Source: Sapria himalayana (lineage: Eukaryota; Streptophyta; Magnoliopsida; Malpighiales; Rafflesiaceae). From it: DNA of 64,000 bases. Positions 49,960-61,520 of the stretch are shown here, in pieces. Under the pieces are notes generated by a model. The model saw nothing but the letters and a program-made list of their open reading frames with translations. It did no database searches and had not been told where the DNA came from. Made by a program: the position numbers and the translations under genes. The stretch is taken from assembly GCA_029783825.1 (NCBI GenBank), contig JAREIK010002415.1:1874253-1938252 (forward strand), written 5' to 3'. Every line of letters begins with the position of its first letter. Position 1 is the first letter of the stretch.

Positions 49960-50310
49960 TTGATGTCATGTGATTGTGAGTCATCATCTACTAGTAATTC
50001 TTTTACTTGATTATAAAGAATTATTCGTGAATTTTCTTTGTTATTTGACTATGACAATGCTTTTACGATATTTAGTCGCAATATTTATTTTTTTATCTAA
50101 AATAATATTCATAGTTATAAAAAAAATAGACTTCAATATTATGTTAGATAACGGAGGGGTCAGTAGATTAAGTGTAATCTTAGTTAGCACGAGATAAGTG
50201 AATTTATATGATTTTTATCAATTTAATATTTTTAAATTCTTAATATCATAATATGATACGTTGAAATAGTAATTAGTATTTAAGTTAGATTTTATAAATT
50301 AGGTAAATGT
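49960..50310 (-). pseudogene. hAT transposase C-terminal relic (copy E)
   Basis: Aligns by eye with 21640-21890 of copy A in the same orientation. Shared phrases include ATAGACTTCAATATTATG for the segment upstream of the GGAGGGGTCAGTAGATTAAG stretch (copy A: GGAGGAGTCAGTAGATC) and TTAGTATCATAATATGATA. This is the hATC dimerisation region. Decay is strong and no frame survives. Confidence 0.75.
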
Positions 50311-50479
50311 ATTTCTAATTTTCTTTGCTGACTGTATGTGTAACTTAAATCTTATTTGTCAATTTATTATTTTAATAATGTTAATTATCAGATAATCTAC
50401 AAAAAAAACATGTATACAATGCAATTAGCAAAATGAGTGAGATGCAATTAAATAATTTGTCTGACGACACAAAAAATAC

Positions 50480-53400
50480 TTAGAATTTGGAGGTCATTTG
50501 CGAGGCATTTATAGAAATATTAAAACTTCTAGAAGTATTTTAAAATGTCATGTTTTTAGAGTTGCTAAAAATATTTCTACCAAAGATTAAAGTGAATTAT
50601 CAAATTGAGTTGGTGCCAAATGCCCTTCTAGATGCTAAGACATCTTATTGAATGACTCTCTATAACTCAAATGGCCAAGGAAGCAATTAAAATAATTAAT
50701 CGATGATAGATATTTTGACCTTCAAAGGATCCATATGATATTATTGTTTGATTGCAAACTTATATGGAATATCGAGTCTCAATAAGTTGATGATTAAGAA
50801 TAAATTTTAAATTTCTTTGATAGCAAACTTGCTAGAACAACTTGAGAATACAAGATAGTTTTTCAAAATTTGATTTGAGGTTGGGGTTCTATCAAGTGTA
50901 AATAGTTAAAAGTATGATTCCAATGAATTTTTGATAATTTTATTTGAATTTACAAATCCACAATCATATTTTATACACTTATAAACAAGGTACTGAAATC
51001 AATCTTTCATTGATCATTTTGTAGTAGTATATTTGGATGCTAATATTATGTATAGCAGCAATTTATTAAAAAAATATGTTAATCATTTGAGGTAAGTGTT
51101 TTAAACCTTGCAGAAATATGAATTGTCAAATGAACAAAATATTTTTATGTTTAACTGGAAACTTTAAATTCTAGGTCTTATTGTGAGTGATGGAGTAATA
51201 CGAATGGGCAAATATAGTGCGGGCTATTATTGAATAAGAGCTACTAACTAAAGTGAGAAAGCTGTGATCATTTTTAGTTGATCATTATTATCAGTATTTT
51301 ATTTGGAAATATTTTTGCATTGTCATATTTTTGACTAACACGTTCTAGAATAAAAAGGCTTTGGAAATGGAGCAAAGCTTGTCAAAAATCTTTTGTTGAT
51401 TTAAAACAGGATATCATTAAAGGTGTCAACTGGGCTAAGCCACCTAAGCATGACATGGTTCAACCATGCCATATATGATATGACCTGGTTCAATGTCATG
51501 GCTGGCTACAGTCTACAACATGGCTCAGGCCATGCCATGCCAAAGTTTTGGCATGGGAGGCATGGCATGGCCTGGCCAAGCTTGACATTCCGGCTTATGC
51601 GGGTTAGCTTTGGCCTAGTTAGCAACACATGCTAGCATGGTACCTTGGTCTAGCCTAGACTTGACTCGGGCTAGCCTAGACCTGACCAAGACTAGCATGG
51701 AATGAACCAGATTAGTCTGGCCAGGCCTGACCCAACTCGGCATGACTAAATATGATCAAGTAAAACCTATGCAAAAGACATGCCAATGAGCCATGCCGGA
51801 TTGCTCATTTTTAGAGTCGTACATGCATTACATAATCCATGCTAAAAACTATGTCATGCTAGGCACAAAACGGTCGCTCAGATGAGCCTAAAGAATACTT
51901 ATGCTAGTATGACACAACCCGTTTGACATCTCTAAATATCACCTAAGAATATGTCCCAGCCTTATCATATCATTTCAAATTATTTGAAAGTACACATAGA
52001 TATTTCAGATTTTATGATTGGTGGCATATTTGTTCAACAAGTCATCAAATTCTATTTCAAAGATGAAAGCTAAATGAAATTGAATAATAATATATAGTCC
52101 ATGAAAAAGAAATGATGGTAGGATTGATTTTTTGTGAGTATGGAGACACTATTTTTTTTTGGATTAAGATTTGTGATAAAAATTGATAATATGAATATTA
52201 GTTATTTCTAGTTACAAAAGAAGTAAACTCCCAATCATGTTCAATGGTGAGTGTTCATTATAGAGTTTAATTATGGAATATGTCTTTTATGGAAGAATCA
52301 ATGTTGTGCTGAGCTTGTAGCTATTAGCCAATCGCACAAATACTTGCAAGATTATATTAGAAAAGAATTATATAAATATCTTATGACTAAATCTTTTATG
52401 GAATATGTCATAGAAGGAAAAAAAATTGTGTGGAAAATGATGTGCTTTTTGAAAAAGAAACGATGATTGTATGCTTCTTCATTTGGAAGGTTGCAAAAAG
52501 AAATTATGTAGGAGTACCATGATGTCAAGTGTGCTAGCCATATAGATATGCAACGTACCATTGCTCTAGTGGAAGAGTGATATTATTTTTCGCACATAAA
52601 AAATGATGTAGAAATCTATATGATGTTTTGTCTATTTTTTCAACAAAATAAAATGGAATAGAAGACAACAAGTCTTCTATAACCATAAATAATTCTAGAA
52701 TGCCCTTGGAAAAGTATCTCTATAGATTTTATTATGGAATTATTTAAAATTGATAGCTTTGGAAACATTATAGTGATAATTGATTAATTCTCAAATATAT
52801 TACTTTCATTCTTGTTAGTATAGAATATTTAGCAAAGGAAGCATCAAAATTATTTCTTAACAATATTATAAAGTATTTGGATATTTCTTGGTTCAATGTC
52901 AGTGATCAAGATGTGCAATTCTCGAGGTGATTATGATTAGAGATTTTTAAATTGATGGAATCAAATTTAAAATTTTTGACGAGTGCTTAACCTCAAAACT
53001 ATTTGAAATATTTTTGCGTTAATTTGTGATTATCTCACAAAGGGATCAACCTAAACTATTAGATATTACCTAATTTTCTTATAACTTGTAGCATATAAAA
53101 TTAATGGAAAAAAGTCATTTTGAAATTATGATTGGGCAACAACTATATATCCCAAACACTATTAAGATGGGATAAGCGAGATAAAATTCAACAATTTATT
53201 TTTTTGCTAAGGTGAGACAAATAAATTGATTCGGCTTGGATTGTATTGCACAAAGCAGTCATGTGATCAAAGAAGAAGGCTAATAGCAAACGAAGGGATA
53301 TACTTTATCAAGTGGGGGATTTGTGTTTATAAAACTATACTTAGTATGAAGATTCTAAATACCTTATTGTATTCTCAAAATAGTTTGTGATATCTGATAT

Positions 53401-53640
53401 CAACTTGATTTATCTCAAAAATTTAAAGTGTATTTAAGATTTCATGTAAGCATGTTGAAGCTATTCCATGATGATTAATGTGATCCTAAATGAAGCGAGT
53501 CACACCAAATATCTATAGGAGTAAAATTTTTCTATGAAAAGATGATATAAGTTATTTTAGCAAAGCAAGTCATGTGAAAGAATAATTATTTACCAAGACA
53601 ATAATACTTGATAAAATGGAAGAGACTGCTTAATAGTGAA
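50480..53640 (+). pseudogene. Ty3/gypsy Pol relic with chromodomain-like end
   Basis: Pol supplies RT, RNase H and integrase. The plus strand reads in family order. RT: LPKIKVNYQIELVPNALLDA (50565-50640), LNKLMIKNKF.ISLIANLLE (50780-50835). RNase H: SDFMIGGIFVQQVIKFYF (52005-52060). Integrase zinc region: EYHDVKCASHIDMQRTIALV (52512-52573). Core: NALGKVSL..ILLWNY for the PW.S.SMDFI block (52690-52750), WFNVSDQDVQFSR (52890-52930) with the SD aspartate kept, FKLMESNLKF. C-terminal: YQVGDLCL (53310), FHVSMLKLFHDD (53435-53475), YLIKWK (53610-53625), the last as in chromovirus chromodomains. Stops are frequent. A 517-bp hAT-type element splits RNase H at 51418-51934. Confidence 0.85.
51418..51934. 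mobile_element. Non-autonomous hAT-type element, 517 bp, nested in gypsy pol
   Basis: Starts TAAAGGTGTCAACTGGGC and ends CCCGTTTGACATCTCTA. Flanks are GATATCAT (51410-51417) and AATATCAC (51935-51942), six of eight bases alike. The interior has many GGCATGG, CATGCC and GACTAGCCT words, the decayed form of the CpG-rich motifs in the 40.1-kb element. Gypsy RNase H reading resumes right after it, confirming it as an insertion. Confidence 0.88.
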
Positions 53641-54041
53641 GGTAGTGAAATGACTTAAAGAGGCTCCTAATAGATTCTAGAAGGTTCTAAAGACTTCAAG
53701 GTCTTTTATTATTCTAAGAATATTTTAAGAATTTCTAATGTAATATCATTGTGACATATGATATATTCTAAATCATTAGTGAAAGATAGCCCTCGTTATA
53801 TAAAGAGCCATCACAACATTGTATTCATCTATGTTTTATTTATAATATATTTTCTCTCTCTAAATATTTATCTTTTTTGTTAAGCTTGTTTGTGCGATCA
53901 AGTGAATTTAACTTTTGTGAGAGCAAGAGAAGACTGACTAAGGCAATTAAGGAAGAATATTTCTAGGCTAAGATCTCATGTATAAACTAAAGCTTATGAT
54001 TCATAAAATATTCTTGTGTTCCATTTATAAATAACATTATA
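53641..54041 (+). repeat. Probable 3' LTR (partial) of the gypsy element
   Basis: Follows the pol end directly. It contains TCTAGAAGGTTCTAAAGACTTC, a TATATAAAGAGCC TATA-like site at about 53798 and a likely transcript start some 25-30 bases on, as expected for U3-R. The outer part (from about 54040) is interrupted by a hAT-type element. The LTR start is not sharply defined, and no 5' LTR was found in the window. Confidence 0.55.
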
Positions 54042-54425
54042 AAAAGAGGCGAGTGAATGCACATGCATGTTCAAAAAATGCTCCACCATGACATGCATGT
54101 ATTAGGAACACATCGAACCCCATGGGTTGTGCCTATTCAAGCTGGTCGTGCTGTACTTTGTAGCTCATGCCTATTAGTGTTGGTTGTGCCAAACTATGTG
54201 GGATTGCCTGACATGGTATGCACCACATCCATTACAAGCCCGGCATGGCATGAACTTTCATGAGGCATGTATAGGCATGATTATGGACTATGTCGTGTCA
54301 TGATAGGCACGACTTTAGTCCATGCCTGCTAGGCATGACATTTTCGTGTCATGTCATGACAAGCATGATATTTTTGTATCATTCTTAGACCTGACTTGGG
54401 CTGTCTAACTCAATAGACACCTCTA
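54042..54425. mobile_element. hAT-type element, decayed, beside the gypsy LTR
   Basis: Right end AATAGACACCTCTA at 54412-54425 is clear. The left end is probably AAAGAGGCGAGTGAATG near 54042. Interior rich in GGCATG and GGCACGAC words. The target duplication is not convincing (about five of eight), so the left limit is uncertain. Confidence 0.6.
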
Positions 54426-55659
54426 ACTTGAAAGGAGACTTGTTACCAAGTAATTTACTTAGATATTTTGAGTGAATTAATAGGATATTCTCTTTAGCAG
54501 ATAAAATAATTTCAATATGAATATTTAAATCACTTGACAATATATCACTGATGAAAGATGTACTAATTAAATGTGAATAATATCTTTCTCTTGGTGATAA
54601 TAAAGAAATCATGCATATGGAGCAATCGATGGTTTTTGAGCAGTGACATACTAGTTAGATTCAATTTGTTGATTTTGAAAGGTTTTGGATGATATGAAAT
54701 GGTTACTGAGAATTTTATTTGTGAGGATTTCATTAGCAGCCATCTCTTTTGATTTATATAAATATATTAGAAATTAATTTATATTTTTTATAGGAGTTTA
54801 ATTGATATGATTATGTTGTTGATTTTGTATGAGGATTATATTCTTATTACGAATGATGATGAGTTGGAAATTACCTAATTTAATGATTATCTTCTGTTAT
54901 AATTTTAAACAAATAATTTTAGAAGGCTTGTATATTTTCTTAGGATATAAATATTTTATTACAGAAGAAATATTTTATTGTCACAAGGGAGTTACATGGC
55001 TAAAATTATAATAGCGATTTATTTTTTAGGTTGTATTTTAGGAGATATTGCTACTGGGACATGTATTAATTTCTTGTTTGATATGAACTCTTCAGTTATC
55101 TTAACTACTTATAAGAAAATTATATAAAAATTAATAATCTGATAATTATTAAATTAAATATAGTCTATGCATTTAATATAATAGGTGATTTCTAGATTCT
55201 CTATGATAGATTCTCCAATATTTATTTTTACTTATATTTTAGTTTGTGAAGAAATCTCTAGACTTTGACATTTCTTTAACTAATTAAAATGTATTTCCAA
55301 TTATTTAATTTTTTTAGTTTGACTTGAGCACAACCTTACACATATATGAAATATATAATGAGATGTTATATTTTTTTTTGTGATAATTTTATTTTATAAA
55401 AAAATATAAGACAAATAGTAATATCAAGATCTAGTACTGTATAGCTTAGAATGATGATAACAAATGCTTGTTAAATATTTTGAATCAAATACATTCTTAA
55501 GCAGATATGTATACTCGCATATATTTCCTTCAATTATTGTATCTGATAATCATATAATGATATATATAATCTTTAATTTAGTTTCATGAATGAATAAAGT
55601 ATATATAAGCAGATTGTTTCTTTCTCATATATAATACATGTTGAGATAATTATTATAAC
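54426..55659. other. AT-rich spacer, no gene recognised
   Basis: Frames of 60-75 codons at 54385-54612 (minus) and 54829-55011 (plus) have no recognisable domain. Probably retrotransposon debris. Confidence 0.4.
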
Positions 55660-56282
55660 TAGAGATATCAAATGAGTTATATTGGGTTGGGCCATACACA
55701 AATCTAAAATGGCTTGTGTGCTATGCTTGTGTTATGTCTGGCCCAGCATGGCTTACACTTGTGATAGTCCAGGTTCTTGTTGAGCTGACTTTGGTTTGAT
55801 CCATGCTAATCTGGGCGTGGGCTAACAGCTAGCCCTAGTGTGGAATAACCTAACCCGACTTGATTATGGTTATTTTTAAAAGTCGTTGGGTCTCTCCCGC
55901 TAGCTAACCTCGATATAGCTATGCGATTCGCTCTTCTTTTACTGAAAGTGTGTCCCCACGGAGCGGTTATGGAAGGACAAGCAGCCGGTCTAGTCAGTGC
56001 ATGCCAATTTTGTCATATATCGAGTTTTAGGTGCGACCTCGAGTTAGGATTTTTGCCTGATCCGGAGCATGGCCATATATGTTTCATCACCCAAGCCTAA
56101 TTCTGTCAGTGCATGCCAATTTTGTGGGTCGTGCTGTGGTGTGTAGTTTTGTGGCATGTAGGTCAATGGCTTGAGCCATGCCAGCCTGCACATATTTCAA
56201 GCACAGGTCTAGTCGTGCCAAGTTATTTTAGGTTGACTTTTGTAGACTGTGCTGGGCTCATCTAGATTATTTGTCCCATCTA
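55660..56282. mobile_element. hAT-type element, about 620 bp, with foreign-looking core
   Basis: Starts TAGAGATATCAAATGAG and ends GTCCCATCTA; flanks ATTATAAC and GTTATACT agree at five of eight. Both outer thirds have worn GGC.TG words typical of this group. The middle (about 55880-56110) is different in character and may be captured or inserted sequence. Confidence 0.6.
55880..56128. other. Unusual balanced-composition insert with a direct repeat
   Basis: Reads unlike anything nearby: GCTAGCTAACCTCGATATAG, GTGTGTCCCCACGGAGCGG, GACAAGCAGCCGGTCTAG. TGTCAGTGCATGCCAATTTT-type sequence occurs twice (about 55995 and 56106), framing about 110 bases. The style reminds me of plant mitochondrial or plastid DNA, but I cannot name a source locus. 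Confidence 0.4.
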
Positions 56283-57519
56283 GTTATACTGTTATAGCTT
56301 ATATTCATTGTGCAGATTAGTCAATAGATATATTTATGGTTTTTATGAGATCTTAGTTCTTTTTTTTTTTCGCAGATTTTAATGTGCTGAATATCTATGC
56401 ATTAGTTTGACATGAGGTATTAAGGTTTTTTTTATTTCTTTTATATATTAGTCTTCTTATTTATTTAGTGTTCGTTGATAAAAATACTCATTTGATGTGT
56501 TGTCTTAATCTTTGAAGCTTACAATACTTAAGCTAGCTTTGTCTTGATCAGAATTTTCTCGAATATTTGTTTTGCTATCATAGATAACTTCATGTTTTAA
56601 GTTTTATCATTATTCTATGTTTAAATATAACCTACAATTTGAGTAATATCATTGTAAAAATGAAATGTGTTAGATGTTTATAATGAAGTTGATAAATTCC
56701 TAACTTTATTGTCGATTATGCAAGTAATGAAAACTTTCGATATATTTTTCTTTATAAACTACCAAAGGTTTTAATACTTAACTAAATCATGTTTGATCGT
56801 TGTAATTCATATTCTTGCTAATGTGCTTGTATGAATTTGAAAATGATTGAGTTTTTAATGACTAGTAAATCATTCTCATACTAATGTAGCTCATTGTAAT
56901 TATAAATTTTTACTAGTTAATAGGAGGAGATAATTTTCATGTTATGTTGTTTAAAATATATCACATGAAAAAAATAATAGAAGCAATATATTATTATCGA
57001 TAATAATCCAGTTAATATGATTCGATTGAGATCAATGAGAAGATTACACTAATGAAATTTTTATTTTAGAAACAATGTTTCTGCTATGGATAAGTAAAAT
57101 TTGACATTTATGATTTTTATTTTAAAGTAAAATATTATTCAAAAATGCAGTTCAAATTTTCTAAAATATATTATTTTTTTCTGACAAATATTTAGTAGGA
57201 AATTCTTCTCATGATATTATTTTGATTGAAAAGATATTATTGTTGGTGGTAATGCACATTACATATATGGTGAAAAAATTAAATGGTGCTAATGAACTAT
57301 TATATTTTCACTTTGTTACTTTGCCAAATACATTGTGAAAAAATTGAATGGTTTCAATAGACTATTATTTTTCATATTAGATACTATGCTAAATATAAGT
57401 ATTTAAAGAAATACAAAAAAGTGCAAAACTTATATATTTCAATATATCATCATATATGATACTAGTATATATTATGAGCTCACATATATTTTAAATGCTC
57501 CTCTTGCATAACAAAGACA
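56283..57519. other. AT-rich spacer, no gene recognised
   Basis: Stops in all frames; no repeats beyond short phrases (for example AAATTGAATGGT.....ACTATTAT twice near 57280-57370). Confidence 0.4.
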
Positions 57520-57529
57520 GAAAATGTTG

Positions 57530-57726
57530 GAGTTTCCATGGACTTGGTTGGATTGGTTAAGAATGAATTTTGGGACATAATATTCTCAGTTCAAATCCCA
57601 CTTCCAATCAAATTGGACTTATCTAGAGGTGGAACTAAATGGAAGACTCATTTTCTTGTGTGATTAGTTGAGGTGTATGCTAGCTGACTTTGAATAATGG
57701 GGATGTCTATGCTCATAAAAAAAAAG
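57530..57726 (+). mobile_element. SINE-like tRNA-derived retroposon
   Basis: An A-box-like TTGGATTGGTTAAG (57548-57561) is followed about 30 bases later by a good RNA polymerase III B box, GTTCAAATCC (57589-57598). A tRNA-unrelated body of about 115 bases ends in an A-run (57716-57725). Length of about 195 bases and this layout fit plant SINEs. The first base is not fixed and flanking duplications are weak (AATGT-like on both sides). No protein is encoded; mobilisation would depend on a LINE enzyme. Confidence 0.7.
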
Positions 57727-57739
57727 AATGTATTCGAAG

Positions 57740-58866
57740 ATGAAGTAGTAGTCTTAATAAGTCCTTAACATTTATGTGAGACTAAATTGGTAGAATAGGT
57801 ATGCATGCATACATCCGGCAGATAATTTCTATCTATTTAAAAATTAATCCAACCTATGATGGGTATACGTTATTAAAGTTGTTTTCTACTCAAAATGTAG
57901 ATAAAAGTGATAATGATATCATGATATTAAAATATTATGTACAGTTTTGTGTTATCTACTGGATAATATAATGATTTATCATTATGTACAGTTTTGTGTT
58001 ATTCGATAATGAATGTGAATTTTGCATGTCTTGCTCAAAGAATAGTTACCATATAATGATATCGGAACATGCTTTGTGAAGTGGCATTTCTGCCAAACCA
58101 TTCATCATTGACCACTTTGCCAACATTGAAAGCTTGGTCTTGATATGATATTTATGAAGTTAGTTTTTGTGTTCCCCACATATGGCAGGGTGTTTATTAT
58201 TTTATACCAAAACTACCAAGTGATCAAAAAAACATAAAATATTTTATATCTATTTTATAATATAAAATAATATAATATAATATATTATATGATTTTATAT
58301 TATAAAATATATTTGGTGATACAAAAACATAAAATATATTATATATGTCAAAATACAAACATAATTCTATATCAAACTATTTCTAAGTGTTGAATCTAGA
58401 GAGAAAAAAGTAGAAAATAAATCATCAAACTTTTTCATATTTACTATGTGATAAAAAAACATATAAAATATTATGTTTAAATAGAAAAGATAGAAAAATA
58501 CTATCATATACTATGATATAAAATCATTTAATATATAGATATATATATAGCATAAAATAAAATAAAAACATAAAATTAATCTAGAACACCCCTTTCAAAT
58601 TGCTCCATATTAATCTTGAATGTTAAACTGGTAATCAAAGATAAGAATTTGGATTTCTATGAGAGTTTATGTGTGTGTGTGTGTGTGTGTATTATTTGTT
58701 CAATGATGAGTATATATAAAGTAATTTTAGAATCATTTTGTATATTTTTTTATGAAATAATAGTATATTTGAATATGTTTCACTCATGAAGAGAAGAGGC
58801 AAAAATACATTTACTACATATGAAAAATGACATAATGACTCACAAAATTATGTGTAAATTCGGATC
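57740..58866. other. AT-rich spacer with (GT)n
   Basis: 58200-58580 is made of AAAATAT words. A (GT)n run of about nine to ten units lies at 58671-58690. No gene recognised. Confidence 0.45.
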
Positions 58867-59700
58867 TAATTATCAATATTAGTTAGAGGTTGGCCTTATA
58901 ATAAGTAGTCATTGTATTCTTGATTTGAAATTGGATCTTCACTAATGTACCTCAAATAGTAAAAATAGTTGTCCTCAAAATTCACTAGGTTATACCCATT
59001 GGTCCACATAGGTTCCATATATCCTTCAATCTCGTCGATGTTCCACATGCAATGTAATTTTGTGCACAAAAGAATACTAAAATTTTAAAACATGCATATA
59101 AAATATGTTGTATTAAAAAAAAAATTAGAAATACATTAAATATTTTGTAAATTCCAAAAAACTTTAATATTTAGGATTATGTATTATTGTCATTGGAGTA
59201 ATCCCATCTCTAGTGGATGCGATTGTAGAATAATCATCATGAGTTGATCCGATGATCTACTATATAGTCTTTGAAACTTGAAAAGTTAATCGTAACTTGG
59301 GTTGTAATATCTAGCACATCTCTTGAGTATGTTCTGACCTCCTATAGAAAGAACATGTCATATTTATCTTCTTTTCTCTTGGCATATTTGTGTCAGGTCT
59401 CCTTGCTCCCTCATCATTCTAGGAATAGCTAGAACTGCCTGAGTCACTTTCTGATAAATCTATGGAAAAGATGAAAGTGTTCTCTTTATAAGAATGTGTT
59501 AACAAACTAGTAAATCATTCTCCTAATGAATGAATATTAAGAATTCTACTAACTTGTTCGCTAAATATCCTTAATGTCATTTGATCTATAAATACTGGTA
59601 TCACATCAATAATTCTATCCTGCAGTTATGCTAAAGTTGCATAATGAGTCATTTCATTTCGCTAAAATAATCTAAATTCTTACAACAATGTAATAACATC
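58867..59700 (-). pseudogene. Unidentified coding relic with a zinc-knuckle-like motif
   Basis: I do not recognise the family. The minus strand, read from 59700 down, gives gene-like stretches: MTHYATLA.LQDRIIDVIPV, then SLLTHSYKENTFIFSIDLSE, then NDEGARRPDTNMPREKKINM followed by TCSFYRRSEHTQEMC, a CxxYx3(S/G)EHx4C string resembling a CCHC knuckle with one Cys lost. Downstream (58930-59060) comes DEIEGYMEPMWTNGYNLVNF and EDNYFY.LRYISEDP. Stops separate the pieces. The knuckle suggests a retrotransposon Gag or a MULE transposase tail; neither is shown. The 3' part is duplicated at 59846-60125. Confidence 0.45.
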
Positions 59701-59845
59701 ATACGATTAATTTATCATTGAATAATACATCGAAATTATCAATTGATCATATCCTAAACTCTTTTGCAAGTGACCATATCCTAAAATGTTAAGTCAGTTG
59801 GTTATCACAAGTATACTCGTAATTATGTGTCAAACCTCATCTACT

Positions 59846-60125
59846 TATCAATGATAGTTAGATGTTGGATCCTCACTAATATATCCCAAAGAATAAAAGT
59901 AACTGTCCTCAAAATTCATTGGATTATAGTCAGTGGTCCACATAGGCTTCATATGTCCTTTAATCTCGTTGATGCCATACATGCAATGTAAGTTTCTACC
60001 AAAAGAATACTAGAATCATAAAACATGCAATTAAAATGTTTTGCATTAAAAAAAATAGAATGACCAAAATTAAATATTTTGAAAATTCCAAAACACTTCA
60101 ATATTTAGGATTATGTAATATCTTC
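59846..60125 (-). repeat. Second copy of the 3' part of the unidentified relic
   Basis: Direct repeat of about 58871-59190, offset 934 bases over the right part (GGTCCACATAGG at 59001 and 59935; TATTTAGGATTATG at 59168 and 60102), with a roughly 41-base gap in this copy. The same minus-strand reading is kept: INEIKGHMKPMWTTDYNPMN and FEDSYFYSLGYISEDPTSN. The better agreement at protein level than at DNA level hints at past coding function. Confidence 0.7.
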
Positions 60126-60779
60126 GTTGTGTTGGCTGCCATGGGTTATATCATCGTGAGTGAAAAATATATTTTTTTTATTAATTGCATCGTCATATGT
60201 CTGATATCCACAAAATAAGAAAAATACATCAGTAAAACTTTTGGAATGCAATGATTTTAGTGTTCAGAATTGGTGTGATGGTTGTCATTGCAAAAAATTC
60301 TATCGATAGTAGTCGTCGGAGCTCATAGAGGCCCATGCACCACATCTTCGATGCTTCTTTGCCAGAAAAATCCCTTTGATACCATGAAAAATTTTTTTAG
60401 GGTTAGGATTTAAGGTGAACATTAGAAAAAGATAGAAGAGATATAGAGAGGAGCATGCAAACAATAATCTTTTTTTTTTGGAATGAATAATAATCAATAA
60501 CATAAATCACACACACAGAGTTTGGGGCAGCCCACAAGTTGGGTGCTCTCAAAAAATAAAAGAGAAATAAAAGCAACGTAAAATAAATTAAAACTCAACA
60601 ATATCTAAGTTATATCTCATATGTGACATTTTATTACTTTTTCAATCATATTCTTTTTCAATCAAAATAAAATATTTGAACTTCAAAAGTTTTTTCATCT
60701 AAAATTATAATTTTTTTTGAGTTGAGTGATTGTCAGCTCATCATTTCAAGTTAATAGAATTTTATTCACATATGTAATC
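60126..60779. other. AT-rich spacer, no gene recognised
   Basis: Apart from the possible primer-binding site, contains a T-run near 60471 and an ACACACAC run near 60510. No coding content could be read. Confidence 0.4.
60373..60384 (-). promoter_or_regulatory. Possible LTR-retrotransposon primer-binding site
   Basis: The minus strand reads TGGTATCAAAGG, close to the initiator Met tRNA-complementary TGGTATCAGAGC used by plant copia and many gypsy elements. It lies upstream, on the minus strand, of the unidentified relic. No LTR edge beside it could be confirmed, so this may be chance. Confidence 0.3.
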
Positions 60780-61520
60780 GATAAAATAAGTTTGTCACTT
60801 GAAGTTATCTAAGAATAATAAAAAATAATATATAACATACTTGTATAATCCAATGGAGATAATTGAGCTTGATATTTAAAAATTAAGTTCTCATAAGTGG
60901 CTTTAGATCATATAAAAGCATTTTGTAATCTACAAACTAAATTTATGTATTTTATTTAGATTTAAAAATTAGATTGTTGCTCCAGATGATTCTCTTCCTT
61001 TAGATTAACATGAAGAAAAATATTTTTTGCATTCATATGATATATTATCTATTTGTGAGTAATTACAAGAGAATTAAGGATTCGTATGAAGGCCAACTTG
61101 GTTACTGAAGAGAGTATTTTAATAACTGATCTTGATATTTAAAAATCAAGTTCTCATAGGTGGCTTTAGACCATAAAAGGCATTTTGTAATCTACAAACT
61201 AAATTTATGTATTTTATTTAGATTTAAAAATTAGATTGTTGCTCTAGATGATTCTCTTCCTTTAGATTAACATTAAGAAAAATATTTTTTTACATTCATA
61301 TGATATATTATTTATTTGTGAGTAATTACAAGAGAATTAAGGACTCGTATGGAGGCCAACTTGGTTACTGAAGAGAAAGTATCTTGATAATTAACTCTAA
61401 AGGTCTAAATAAATTTCTTATAATAAGACTCACCTTCTAACAAATTACTTGATTATCATGACTAATCTTTATTGAGAATATTCACTTACAACAAATAAGA
61501 GTTTCATATGGGTCAAGGTA
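60780..61520 (-). pseudogene. Ty1/copia reverse transcriptase relic with internal duplication
   Basis: Minus-strand reading from about 61385: SSVTKLASIRVLNSLVITHK, then HMNAKNIFLHVNLKEENHLE, then NLVCRLQNAFI.SKATYENL. This is the plant copia RT order (family form: FAPVAK...IR.L..LA, LDVKNAFL.GDL.EEVYM.QP, VCRL.K.LYGLKQ..R.W). The catalytic LD aspartate is changed to Asn (MNAKN). The whole segment occurs twice head to tail, 263 bases apart (CTTGATATTTAAAAAT at 60868 and 61131), so the same RT motif is encoded twice. Stops are frequent. Confidence 0.82.
60868..61394. repeat. 263-bp tandem duplication inside the copia RT relic
   Basis: Two direct copies, 60868-61130 and 61131-61394, very alike with a few small indels and substitutions. 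The duplication is much younger than the copia insertion, since the two copies share the same stops. Confidence 0.9.

Noticed and set aside
57589..57598. Possible tRNA gene
   Set aside because: The B box is good but no cloverleaf with paired acceptor stem and anticodon arm can be drawn; the A-tail and length fit a SINE instead.
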